A DNA stretch of 64,000 nt from Panopea generosa (lineage: Eukaryota > Mollusca > Bivalvia > Adapedonta > Hiatellidae), in assembly GCA_029582155.1 (NCBI GenBank), contig CM055909.1, positions 47,370,412 to 47,434,411 on the forward strand, given 5' to 3'. The notes under the pieces were generated by a model. The model was given only the letters and a program-made list of their open reading frames with translations, was not told the DNA's origin and did not search any database. A program made the position numbers and the translations under genes. This document shows positions 10,840 through 20,212 of this stretch, one piece after another. The stretch's first letter is position 1. Each line of letters starts with the position of its first letter.

Positions 10840-12691
10840 TGGCGTACATCTCTTTTTCTATTTGAGCATAGTTAATTTCGGATGGTGTGAGGGATTTTGA
10901 TGCGTAAGCAATGGGTTTGCCGTCCTGCATTATGGTCGCACCCAGGCCAAACTTGCTTGCATCTACTTGAAGTGTTAATGATTTCTTAGGGTCATAATAG
11001 GACAAGATACTACCCGGTTGTGTTATAACCTGTTTAACCTTGTTAAAAGCTTCTACCTGAGGTTTGTCCCATGAAAATTCAACATCCTTTGATAACACCT
11101 GCCTCAAAGGACTTGTTATTTCGGCCAGATTTGGGGCATATCTCGACAGATATGTAACCATCCCTAATATGGTCTCTACCTCAGCTTTGTTTGTTGGAGA
11201 GGGCATTTCTTTAATGGCCTTGACCTTGGCTGGGTCTGCTTTAAGACCCTCAGATGTAAGCAAATGTCCGAAGTACTGTACTTCCGTGACACCTACTTGG
11301 AGTTTCTCTTCATTAAAGCGGATGCCTCTCTCAAGTGATCGGTCTAATACTGCCCTTAGATAAAGGTCATGTTCTTCTCGCGTTTTCCCATACACAAGAA
11401 TGTCATCGACAATTGCAGCTACCCCACTGAGACCCTCAAAGCTTTCGTCGACTTTGCGGATGAATTCGTCACCAGAACATACCAGACCAAATGGTAGTCT
11501 CAGATAACGATATCTGCCAAATATGGTGTTAAAGGTAGTCAGATAGGAGGACTTTGAAGCTAGTTTGATGGCCCAGTAACCGGATCGGGCATCTAGTTTG
11601 GTGAAATATTTTGCACCAGAGAGCTTGGGCAAAATGTCATCCAAAGTTCTCATAGGGTAATGTGGTCGGAGGATATTTGAGTTCAAGTCTTTGGCATCAA
11701 TACATATTCTAAGTTTGCCAGAACCTTTCTCTGCTACGACCATCGAATTGACCCAGTCAGTAGGCTCGTTTACTTTTGCAATGATCCCATCACTCTCCAT
11801 TCTGGAGAGTTCTTCCCTAAGCCTATCATGTAATGCTACAGGGACTTTTCGGGGAGGATGAACCACAGGAATAGCTTGGTGATCTAACCGTATGTTGCAT
11901 TCCCCGGGAAACAGACCGATACCCTGAAATACTTTTGCATGTGTTTCTAACACGGCCGATTTTGTGAGGGGTGTTACCTGACGGTTCCCTTCAACAGAGT
12001 ATGTTAATTTAATAAGTCTGAAATCGATACATGACTGGAGACCAAACAAGGGTTTTGACTTAGTGTCAACAACATGAAATGTTACTGGACCCGTGTGACC
12101 TGTAGCCGGATGCCTGCACTGTAGTGTGACACAACCCTTAACCCTAAGCTTACTACCGTCATATGCAGACAGAGTAGACAGAGGCTTATCTAACTTATTC
12201 TTTAGACCCAGATTCTGATACACATCAAACGGTATGATATTTACCTGAGCTCCAGTGTCCAGCTTGAATTTAATTCTTTGTTTTGGCGGCCCCACGTCTA
12301 TCTCTGAAAATACCTGGCCATTCACCACTTTGGACTCAACACTATCAACAAAAATGTCTGAGTTATCTGAGTGTCCATTTTCGACCTCGTGAACCTTGGC
12401 GGACTTGCACACTGACATAAAGTGGTTCCATTTTGAACATTTGTGACACTGTTTGCCATGTGCCGGACACTGCTGCTTTGTTTTGTGCTGTGAGCCACCA
12501 CAGTTATAACACTTATGTTTGTCGTGTCCATTCTGTGTCACCGTTTGTTTTGGTCTTGAACCGACAGCGCCCTCTCGATTGTTGGTCGCACCCTGGTATA
12601 AATCTCTGGCTGGACCTCCCTTGTGCCCTCCTCGCTTTGTTCGCGGTCTGTTGATTGTGTTAACGTTATCATATGGTTGACCGGGCTGCAT
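10679..12691 (-). pseudogene. Gypsy nucleocapsid, protease, reverse transcriptase and RNase H
   Basis: 670 codons open from one end to the other. Zinc knuckles: C61-x2-C64 with H69 and C75, and C82-x2-C85 with H90 and C95. Protease: DTG at 145-147. Reverse transcriptase: catalytic D367 in LDARSGYW, D429-D430 in VDD, and the LPFG motif near 399-402. RNase H: D577 (VDAS), E614 and D639 (ETDH). It ends at TAA (10681-10679) right after the RNase H, where the homologous pol frame resumes in another register, so a frameshift separates it from integrase. No gag-pol stop lies between the nucleocapsid and protease, so a single gag-pol polyprotein is implied for the parent element. Confidence 0.92.
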
Positions 12692-12746
12692 AGAACGTAA
12701 CTGCTCTTGAGCATACTCAAACGATTGACATATCCGAGTAGCTCTT

Positions 12747-12974
12747 TCAAGAGTTAGTTTTTTCGCCCTCCGTCAATAACTTCTCCCGAATTTTGTTTGA
12801 CTTGACGCCAAACACAATGCGATCCCTAATCAGTTCGTCTCTATAATCAACCCCAAAAGCACAGTCCAAAGCTAGAGACTTTAGTTTTGTTATGAACTGT
12901 TCTATTGTGTTTGTTCCTTGGATTTCGTTGTTGAATTTAAATCTCGCAAACACGGGATTTGATTTGGGTTGCAC
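12747..12974 (-). pseudogene. Gypsy gag, second piece
   Basis: 75 codons in the same frame as the first gag piece, separated from it only by a stop codon. Contains TNTIEQFITKLKSLALDC and RDELIRDRIVFGV, the capsid-like helices of Ty3/Gypsy gag. Its frame closes shortly after a run of six T (12758-12763, A on the sense strand), beyond which the gag-like frame continues shifted by one base toward the zinc knuckles. The run is a likely site of a one-base slip. Confidence 0.8.
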
Positions 12975-12980
12975 GTGCGC

Positions 12981-13226
12981 TTAGAATGCATTAAATGTTA
13001 ATTCTACTGACTTTTTCTGTTCATCTGACAAGACGAGAGTGTTATATATTTCTCTGCCTGTCTCTCCAATCCAGAGAAGTAGATATGTTACTTTCACCTC
13101 TTCGGTTTGCTTTACCAGGGCTCCCGCAAAAATTAGTTCCGAATGCTGTCGAAATTTCTTGAATTGCTCTGAAAGATTCCCACTTTCCCAATTCATTGAT
13201 GGCATCGGCACACCAGCTAATTCCAT
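12981..13226 (-). pseudogene. Gypsy gag, N-terminal piece
   Basis: ATG at 13226-13224, about 120 bp after the 5' LTR, is the first start codon of the element. The 81 codons include NLSEQFKKFRQHSELIF and KVTYLLLWIGETGREIY, characteristic of retrotransposon capsid N-terminal domains. A TAA at 12983-12981 ends it, and the frame goes on unchanged after the stop, so a single substitution explains the break. Confidence 0.85.
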
Positions 13227-13330
13227 TTTGCGTGGATACGTAGATCAATTCAATATTCCAAATAATTATTTATGAAATTCCGTTACTTCACTAAGAATGT
13301 CCACTAATAATGTCCAGGAATTATTGAAAT

Positions 13331-13348
13331 CCGTAACTTCTGACACCA
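13331..13348 (-). other. Primer-binding site, tRNA-Leu type
   Basis: Immediately inside the 5' LTR the sense strand reads TGGTGTCAGAAGTTACGG. The first 13 bases are complementary to the CCA end of animal tRNA-Leu species ending in ACTTCTGACA-CCA. Confidence 0.8.
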
Positions 13349-13531
13349 TGTAATGTTAGGAGGTTGCTTTGAGTTATAAAATAAGAACGACACGTATGTG
13401 CTCTAACTAATGTATTTACTATGAGATGTATATCGTAAGAGAGTCTGTACAAGATCGACCAGCAGTGGTATCAGAGAGGCTTATCAGTGAATTGACTGAC
13501 ATGAAGTAGGCGGAGCTACAATACTGTTACA
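13349..13531 (-). repeat. 5' LTR of the Gypsy element
   Basis: 183 bp, identical by eye to 8461-8643. It would hold the promoter and start of the element's transcript. On the sense strand there is no canonical TATA box that I can point to. Confidence 0.95.
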
Positions 13532-13754
13532 CGCAGTTCTTTCGTTTGTAACGATAAGTGTTCCATTTAACATGCAATATATTCACATTTTAATGTAGAA
13601 TAAATAATGAATGAGCATTCAAAGAGATTTGTTTACTTTTGTTTTTTTGTTTTTTTTAAAAATAAGTTTTTTTTTAACGTTTTAAAAAGAACAAACACAT
13701 ATATTTGTATGTACAGTACGGCCTTGTTATAATAAAAAGTATGTTTAGACAATC

Positions 13755-13820
13755 ATGTTCTTCTTCTTCTTCTCCTCTTCCTTCTCCTTTTTCTTCTTCT
13801 TCTTCTTCTTCTTCTTCTTG
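13755..13820 (+). repeat. (CTT)n / polypyrimidine microsatellite
   Basis: An interrupted TTC/TCT repeat, nearly all pyrimidine on this strand for over 60 bases, ending in about eight perfect CTT units. Confidence 0.8.
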
Positions 13821-13859
13821 CTAATGCTATTGTGCTAATGCCGATATGCTTTGTATTTT

Positions 13860-14430
13860 AGAGATCACAAAAGTATGTCTCATTAGTAGAGACCCTTACG
13901 ACCTGGGAACTTGGACAAAATGTTATTCGTTTACATTATAAAGAAAGAAAGAAGTATTTAAAAAAATGTTGATGACTTTTAACTAAGTTAATAGCATGAG
14001 TGGATGATCTGTTTGTACACCGAGTGACGTTCACAGATGGCAAACAATAATGTCCACTCAGATGCTCTGTCTGTGAAAGGGGTGATGTCAACAACATATG
14101 GCATTTTTATCTTTCATAAATGAGAATAAAAAAGTGTATAAGTCATTAACATACATGCACAGGGTATTTAATTTTATAACAAATAGATATGCAGCATTGA
14201 CAGTCGGATTGTATGGTCTGCACTTTATAGTGCCAACTCTGGGGTTATCCTGGGACTACTTGACGAAAGGACTAACTTTAACCCCTTTGAGTTTATTTTA
14301 AAATGCCAAGCAGAAGATGATTTAGGTAAAAAATAAGTTACATTAATTTTTTCTTATTGTGTTCGCTCTTTACCCAGAGTATGAAATCCTATGTTTAAAT
14401 AATCGGAGCTTACCCAGTAGTTTATGACCA
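13860..14430. other. No gene supported
   Basis: A 67-codon frame (14098-14301, plus) begins with ATG and reads MAFLSFINENKKVYKS. It has no splice context or recognisable motif, so it is left uncalled. No other structure is seen. Confidence 0.3.
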
Positions 14431-14432
14431 AA

Positions 14433-14696
14433 GGCCTCCATTGTACGTCTCGCGCCACTATTACATTTCCCATAGGCCTCCATTGTACGTCTCACACCAC
14501 TGTTACATTTCCCATAGGGCACCATTGTACATCTCACATCACTAATACATTTCCCATAGGGCTCCATTGTACGTCTCACACCACTAATACATTTCCCATA
14601 GGGCTCCATTGTACGTCTCACACCACTAATACATTTCCCATAGGGCTCCATTGTACGTCTCACACCACTAATACATTTCCCATAGGGCTCCATTGT
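14433..14696. repeat. 42-bp minisatellite, open in frame on both strands
   Basis: About six tandem units containing CATTGTACGTCTCACACCAC then TAATACATTTCCCATAGGG. Because 42 is divisible by three, both strands keep an open frame, with a 14-residue repeat including TMEPYGKCISGVRR on the minus strand and LHCTSHTTNTFPIG on the plus strand. The middle units are nearly identical and the outer ones diverged. Translation is doubtful: there is no splice or promoter support. Confidence 0.8.
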
Positions 14697-14879
14697 AACA
14701 TTTATATCCAAAACACAGTGGGGGAAAAATCTGCAGCATGTGTCTGGGCTCAAATTCTTCACTGATTCAAGATATGCAATTATAAAGTGAAATCAAAGTA
14801 CTATCAGTACTGCAATGCGGATGAACGTACAAGCAAGGACACAAAATGCGAAGGTTCAACAGTCTGAGACATGGAATTC

Positions 14880-15022
14880 CTGGTTAGAACCTATACTAGG
14901 CATATGTGGGAAAGTGTCTTGCTCAAGGACACCACATATAGACGTGGCAGAGGATCGAACCCACAACCATCTGATCATGGGTTTGGTGCTCTACCACTGG
15001 ATCATGCACTCTGCACAAAGAA
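14880..15022 (-). mobile_element. tRNA-derived SINE, family F (copy 1)
   Basis: On the minus strand, CCAGTGGTAGAGC (A box) is followed about 35 bases later by GTGGGTTCGATCC (B box), then a body with TGGTGTCCTTGAGCAAGACA and CTTTCCCACATATG. This body motif recurs at 31324, 36957 and 40566. Confidence 0.7.
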
Positions 15023-15039
15023 GGAGAACCAAGTTACCA

Positions 15040-15480
15040 GAAATAAAGACATGTTTTTGTTTTTTTTAGTATTTCTAAAATTATTATGTTGTATATTTAA
15101 TGTAGTAATCTAGAATGCCAAAAGACAAGAAGGATAAAGAGTAACCAGGGATACAGACATTTTTTTTATATTTCTAATTTTAACTACAATGTGAAAAATT
15201 ATTTAGCATAAATGTTTTTTTGTAGGATACCAAAGACATACAACAAGTAACCTCAGTTATCAAAGGTATATAGCGGGATACAAATGGACTTACTTGTGCA
15301 GAGGTGCTACTTTTGTGTCAAATCAATTTTTGTTTAGGGAATAAATTACCAACAAATATTTTTAATGTGTTTCATGATTATATATCAGTGTAACAGTCTT
15401 TTTAAGTGGTATACAGTAATACTTAATTTTATTATGTATGTGGGGTACTGTTTCACTGTTTAACCATAATAAGACTTAAA
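15040..15480. other. No feature seen
   Basis: AT-rich DNA with poly-T runs. Nothing further supported. Confidence 0.3.
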
Positions 15481-15481
15481 G

Positions 15482-15611
15482 AGATATCACTTATTCAAAT
15501 AGGTGATATCACTTATTTGAATAGAGGATATCACTTATTCATATTCAAATAAATGATATCACCTATTCAAATATGTGATATCACCTATTCAATTAAGTCA
15601 TATCACCTATC
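15482..15611. repeat. GATATCAC palindromic array
   Basis: Seven GATATCAC-type cores (one altered to CATATCAC) each followed by CTTATTC or CCTATTC and often by CAAAT. Spacing is 20-25 bp and some units are mirrored (TTATTTGAATA against TATTCAAATA), so the whole can form alternative hairpins. Confidence 0.65.
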
Positions 15612-16114
15612 ATGGTTAAATAACCGGTAGTAAAACAACAACCCATAGATGAACATATTTGGGTGCAGTCCTTAAAGAATTATTTGGTAAAATAATTTGT
15701 ACAGAATGTTTTATACAACACTAACATTCATATTATAGTTGGCTGACAGAATCCAGTGTCTAGGTTGTGGCTGTTTACAACAAATGGTTTTTTAATAAAG
15801 GTGACCACTAACACAGGTTTAACTATATTGTCAGTGACTTAATGTATATGTGTCTCAGTTATTGTAAACAAACAGAACTATATGTATTCAGGTAATAGTT
15901 TTAGCTGCCACATTCTATTAGCATCATATAGCTTTAAGCCCATACCAATTATATTGTCTTATATGTATTAATTATTACCTGTGTTAATTGGCTAGGGGCA
16001 CTCATGTGTACAGTCTTGGTAAAGAAAGGTCCGCATTGTATTTACACCATCTATTACACTTTTATTTAAATGTTTTGGAGTTTTTAGTTTGTACAACTTT
16101 GTAAAGGTGTCAAG
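15612..16114. other. No gene; fragment of an inverted-end repeat
   Basis: At about 15800-15830, GGTGACCACTAACACAGGTTT resembles the right end of the MITE at 39020-39199 (GGTGACCACTTACACAGGTTT). Otherwise nothing. Confidence 0.35.
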
Positions 16115-16183
16115 ATCCCCACCAGGATTTGAACCTGGAGCTCTTTTCTAACAGAAAAGTGTGCTAGCTTACACTATAGAGAT
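16115..16183 (-). tRNA. tRNA-like cloverleaf, anticodon GTT by position (Asn-like), possibly a SINE head
   Basis: On the minus strand the sequence folds completely: acceptor ATCTCTA with TGGGGAT (7 pairs, two of them G-U), a 3-pair D arm GTG/CAC, an anticodon arm CTTTT-CTGTTAG-AAAAG with U33 and GTT at 34-36, and a T arm CCAGG-TTCAAAT-CCTGG with five perfect pairs. The acceptor and D loop do not look like conserved animal tRNA-Asn, and the ends are flanked by GGTGTC/GACACC. It is therefore either a diverged tRNA pseudogene or the head of a SINE. Confidence 0.35.
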
Positions 16184-16430
16184 GTACCCCGACACCTCAA
16201 ACCAAGTATACATTATTTTATCTGAATATGTGATGACTAAGGCCACCCTTAAAAAATTGTGTTTTTCTTCCACATCCAACCCATACCATATAGGAGGCAG
16301 GTAGGTAGGGGTTTTTGATTTGCAATTAATCAGAAAATCGTTTTAAGGATATGGACAGAGAAAGGACAGTCAAAGACCTAGAATATATTGTATTGAATGA
16401 ACAACAATATCTTTTTAAAGGAAGGGGAGA

Positions 16431-16449
16431 GGGGGGGGGGGGGGGGGGG
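16431..16449 (+). repeat. Run of 19 G
   Basis: A homopolymer of 19 G preceded by GGAAGGGGAGA. Able to form G-quadruplexes and prone to length errors in sequencing. Confidence 0.9.
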
Positions 16450-16683
16450 TAAAAAAGAAAGTTTCCAACCAGCAACAGGACTAACAATATATTGAAATCG
16501 CGTTATATCACAATATGGCATATCGTTAACATGCCTTAATCAACTGTATTTATCAAGTGTATTGCAATACAGCGTAAACAACGAAAATCATTTTCACAGA
16601 CGTATGCAGGTTCAGTACTGTGCTTGCTTTAACATACAATCAGTGCTGTAGAGGAGCTAGTTAAGTATTTACTACCAGTAGTC

Positions 16684-16745
16684 ATGTGGTCCAGCATCCG
16701 CCTCGCTTGTGGAAGATTGTATATTTGATCCCCAGCCCGGTAATC
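16684..16745 (+). repeat. tRNA-like fragment (SINE head)
   Basis: GTGGTCCAGCATCCGCCTCG followed by TTTGATCCCCAGCCCGG at tRNA-like spacing. The second half resembles a B box. Body and tail are not recognisable. Confidence 0.35.
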
Positions 16746-17157
16746 ACCATTTCTCAAGCACTACACAGCCCTACAAAATATTTTAATTAAGCCTAAACAG
16801 CCCAAAAAATCAAATGAATGGCATGGTATTACAACTGTTTAATCTAAATGTTGCTTTTCAAGTATTTAAACAGTTCCAACCAATCTGTCTACTCTGCAAA
16901 TTATAGAAACATAGGAGTGTAAATATATATATATATAAATAAAGTAAGGAAATGTGTGGTTGCTAAATAGAGGTGATCACTTCATATGTTCTACTGTTGT
17001 AGCTATGAGAAAAAACGTGCTGTTCACTTTCATTTCGAATACAATGATTGAAAAAAGATCACTGTAAAATGTACTTAAGAAGCAAGATGCTATTAGTTGT
17101 CTTGTTATTTTCATACAGATAAAAACAAACATTTCTATAGGGATATGTTTTCCCTGT

Positions 17158-17505
17158 CGGCAAGTCTGTTACTATGTTGTCAACTGGTGCATCACTAGCT
17201 GTCGCAATAGTCGGATACTGTATTGTCAACCGATGTATCACTAGCGGTCGCAATAGTCTGTCACTATGTTGTCAACCGGTGAAACACTAGCTGTTGCAAT
17301 AGTCAGTCACTATGTTGTCAACCGGTGCATCACTAGCTGTTGCAATAGTCTGTCACTATGTTGTCAACCGATGAATCACTCACTAGCTGTCACAATAGTC
17401 TGATACTATATTGTCAACTGGTGCATCACTAGCTGTCCCAATAGTCTGCCATTATGTTGTCAACCGGTACATCACTAGCTGTTGCAATAGTCTGTCACCA
17501 TGTGA
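17158..17505 (+). repeat. 46-bp minisatellite
   Basis: About seven and a half units holding GTCACTATGTTGTCAACCGG and then ATCACTAGCTGTTGCAATAG. Units differ at several positions, and one carries a 4-bp CACT insertion near 17380. Confidence 0.8.
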
Positions 17506-17814
17506 GAAATAGTTGTAAAAAAGAATGGAAAGATTGAATTAAGGAAATTCTACCTGGTATGATAAGCATGCAGGGCCCAAATGTCTGCACAATCAGTTCA
17601 GACTCCCTGCCTTCCAGACTCGGGGGCAGCTGACAGCACGGCCCCAAAGTGGGGGGCAATTTTTTGTGTAGATTTTCTGTTATCTAAAAAATAGTACTGA
17701 GCTAAGACCTGGATATAGATCTGTGCCTGGGGTAATATTTGGTGTTTATGAGAGATTAATGGGGAGAAACCACAGGAATTGAAACATCAACATCCTAACT
17801 GTGACATTACAATT

Positions 17815-17900
17815 GTTACAGTAGCTGGAAAGACCAGGACTCGAATCAGGATCTTCCTCCATCCAGGCAAATGCTCTAACCACTAGGTTAATATAACTGC
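17815..17900 (-). repeat. tRNA-like SINE head
   Basis: On the minus strand CCTAGTGGTTAGAGCATTTG (A box), then GATTCGAGTCCTGG (B box) at tRNA spacing. A Glu/Gly-type head as in many SINEs. The body is not defined. Confidence 0.5.
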
Positions 17901-18428
17901 AGACTGGTATATTTACACACAGAACCATTATTTCCTGTGTAAATTTGCAGCAGAGAAAACACTCTACTTTTATTAAAGTCAACACTCTAGATATAAACTG
18001 AAAATAAAATTAATTGATGATTCAATGTTATCCCTGGAATTACCTGAGCCCACTTGCCCAAAGATTACTCACCTTCGATAGTCATTACAGCTGTCACAGT
18101 GGCAACTTCTTTGTCGACAGCGCGTAATAATGGGCTCTATAGTGTAATACCTTCACGCTTCAGGCACTCATGACCTATGACCTGGATGTATACATTTAAA
18201 CATAATTTCTAAATTGATTTTATTGAGCATATCTTTATTTACCCTGCGTCCTATACGCACAAATCTTGCGGCAGAAATATGTGCATCCGCTGGACGCAGA
18301 AAAATCGCAGCCGATACGTCCCGATCACCTCAAATTCCCGACGCATTGTGTTTCTTGCACACTGCTTTGTAAACACTAGTGTGCGCGCATCATCGGATGT
18401 ATTTCAAGATTATGATAAACGTTTCAAT

Positions 18429-18592
18429 CAGTGGCGTAGCTGCCTTTACGCAACAACACCCGGGCTTGCATATTTTTTTGAGAATGCATCATATCTCCTG
18501 GAAATGTCATCAGAACGCAGGAAATGCATCCTGAATTTTCTGATGGGGAGAGGGGCATGTTCCCCAGACCTTCTCCCAACGCTACGCCACTG
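18429..18592. mobile_element. MITE with CAGTGGCGTAGC ends and TCAAT duplication
   Basis: 164 bp with perfect 12-bp terminal inverted repeats CAGTGGCGTAGC / GCTACGCCACTG and the 5-bp direct duplication TCAAT on both sides (18424-18428, 18593-18597). No transposase. The 106-codon plus-strand frame at 18279-18599 runs through both ends of the element and is therefore accidental. Confidence 0.8.
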
Positions 18593-18619
18593 TCAATAAA
18601 GGAGAAACAGTGTGTAATG

Positions 18620-19231
18620 TTATTTGAATCAAATCAACAAACACTGTCTATTTTTTTGACAGATTAAGCTGCACCAGTGGGGGTTTTTTTTTAATCTTTT
18701 TAACTTTTCTAGTCAATGTTTACTGTTGTTTAATTCTCATTTGTGGTTGCTAAAGGTTCACACAGTGCAACGGTGAAGTATCTTCATTTTCACAATGTTG
18801 CATCATTTGAAATTATAATGATTTAGTTAAAATCTCTTGAAAAATGGGACTCACACTTTCATTTTTTGGACTCACAGATTTGTAGTCCAGCGAGTCCTGG
18901 GACTCATACATTGGAATTTGTAAACAAATCACTGCAAGGTACAAAATATTGAAACCAGCCAAATACAAAAGGAAGACATGTAGACTAGCCCAAAGACACA
19001 GAAGTCTTTGGTCAAAATAGTCTACATATTGCTCTGAACCTTTAGATGAACCTGTCTGAAGGTCGAGTTGTAGGCTACATGCTTTGATAATCACTGAATA
19101 TTCGGAAAGTAAGAACAGCAAACTAAAGAAAAGCAACAATTGGTGTATGGTCCGAGTAATAAGATTCTAGGGTAGTGCAAAAGAAAATCAACCCTTTGAA
19201 AAGTAAAAAAAAAAAAAAGATCATGGAAACA
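18620..19231. other. No gene supported
   Basis: A 108-codon minus-strand frame (18813-19139) reads hydrophobic LLFFSLLFLLSEYS at its start. Its end contains the repeated phrase GGACTCACA / GGGACTCA on the plus strand, which looks like repeat DNA. No splice-consistent exon set was found. Confidence 0.3.
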
Positions 19232-19397
19232 TTCGAACCGCATTTTGAGCGAATAGTTGACATATTATTACTCTGGAAATTGATAGGTCTCACAAAAGCA
19301 TTGAATTAAAAAAAACATTCGGTCAAGGTATGCTTTTTATGCGGATATGACGTAGTCATTATGCGGATGTGACGTATCGCTCAAAATGCGGTTCGAA
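19232..19397. repeat. Perfect 20-bp inverted repeat
   Basis: TTCGAACCGCATTTTGAGCG at 19232-19251 and its exact complement CGCTCAAAATGCGGTTCGAA at 19378-19397, with a 126-bp loop. The loop's right half contains GCGGATATGACGTAGTCATT followed by ATGCGGATGTGACGT. Could be a foldback MITE or a structured transcript. Confidence 0.8.
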
Positions 19398-19797
19398 CCA
19401 ACAATTCTGAAATGGCACAGAATTTCCCAGAAATCAGGAATCAGCACTAGATTTTCAGTGGTGAATTCTATAAAATACTGACCATTTAACACGTGGTTGG
19501 AAAAAATCACTGCTAAACAAAGCCCTGCAAAAAAGAAGAAAACGAGAACTAAAGTTTTATTTCTATTAATAATAGTGGTGTGAGTCCTTTGGCTAGACGC
19601 TTTACCCACATGTGCGTAAAACTGATCGTACCCTGGAAAAATTCAGGTGTGATTTGTCTTAGTTGTAATTACTTGTAAATTAAAGTAAATAAGTTTAAAT
19701 CAAATTTTATTTTCGGCATAAAATGATGAACTAAAGATTTAAACATATTGTCAGTAAAAATTGCTAGATACTATTATGATTATGATGATTAAGCTAT

Positions 19798-19890
19798 TTA
19801 TGATGATGATGATGATGATAATGGTGATGATGATAATGATGATGATGATTATGATGATGATGATAATAATGATGATGAGGATAATAATGT
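19798..19890 (+). repeat. (GAT)n microsatellite
   Basis: An imperfect (ATG/GAT)n tract with AAT and GGT interruptions. It lies 240 bp upstream of the AVL9 start codon. Confidence 0.8.
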
Positions 19891-20131
19891 TTTGATTCAT
19901 TCGTTAATTATTTAGCTGTACTTTTATAAGATGTTAAGCAATATTTCATTGGATGATAGATTAGTATTCTACCAATCAGAACTTCGCTTATGCATCAATC
20001 TTTGATCTTTGCGGAAGTAGATGACAATTTTGTAATATTTAGCAGTACGTAAGTGTACGCCCGTGTCAACCATGAAGTTGCAACAAATTGGATTCTAACA
20101 GCAGTTCGAAGACATGACATGAATTTTAGAT

Positions 20132-20212
20132 ATGACAAGTACATTAAATGCACAAGAAAACCCTGTTCTTCACGTTGTTGTTATCGGGTTTCACCACAAA
20201 AAAGGATGCCAG
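20132..20212 (+). CDS. AVL9: AVL9 exon 1
   Basis: 27 codons: MTSTLNAQENPVLHVVVIGF then HHKKGCQ, residues 1-27. Donor GTCAGT, phase 0. Upstream in the same frame is TAG (20127-20129), so this ATG is the only in-frame start. Alternative non-coding first exons cannot be excluded. Confidence 0.9.

Larger units (their letters stand above)
8461..13531 (-). mobile_element. Ty3/Gypsy LTR retrotransposon, full length, coding regions broken
   Basis: A 5,071-bp element bounded by two 183-bp direct repeats that begin TG and end CA, flanked by the 5-bp duplication CGCAG (8456-8460 and 13532-13536). Transcription would run right to left. Next to the right-hand LTR is a primer-binding site matching the 3' end of tRNA-Leu, and next to the left-hand LTR is a purine tract. 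In order it encodes capsid-like gag, two CCHC zinc knuckles, an aspartic protease with DTG, reverse transcriptase with VDD, RNase H, and integrase with HHCC and DD35E. The order RT-RNase H-integrase defines Ty3/Gypsy (Metaviridae). There is no room for an envelope gene. Short LTRs, two knuckles and a Leu primer are typical of Mag/SURL-type lineages, which I offer as inference. The LTRs read identical by eye, so insertion or conversion was recent, yet there are two nonsense codons and two frameshifts. Confidence 0.95.

Noticed and set aside
12433..12750. Several plus- and minus-strand frames of 68-84 codons within the Gypsy element
   Set aside because: They are shadows of gag-pol in other frames; motifs occur only in the called frames.
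18279..18599. 106-codon plus-strand open frame
   Set aside because: It crosses both ends and the target duplication of the MITE at 18429-18592 and has no motif; the frame is accidental.
18813..19139. 108-codon minus-strand hydrophobic frame
   Set aside because: Hydrophobicity comes from T-rich DNA; the 3' part holds a repeated GGACTCACA phrase typical of non-coding repeats, and there is no splice context.
19337..19609. 90-codon minus-strand frame starting MGKASSQRTH with a hydrophobic stretch like a type II membrane anchor
   Set aside because: It would lie head-to-head with AVL9 and could be a first exon, with a possible donor after HVLN, but its later part runs into the inverted repeat at 19378 and I found no following exons on the minus strand. 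Not supported enough to list.
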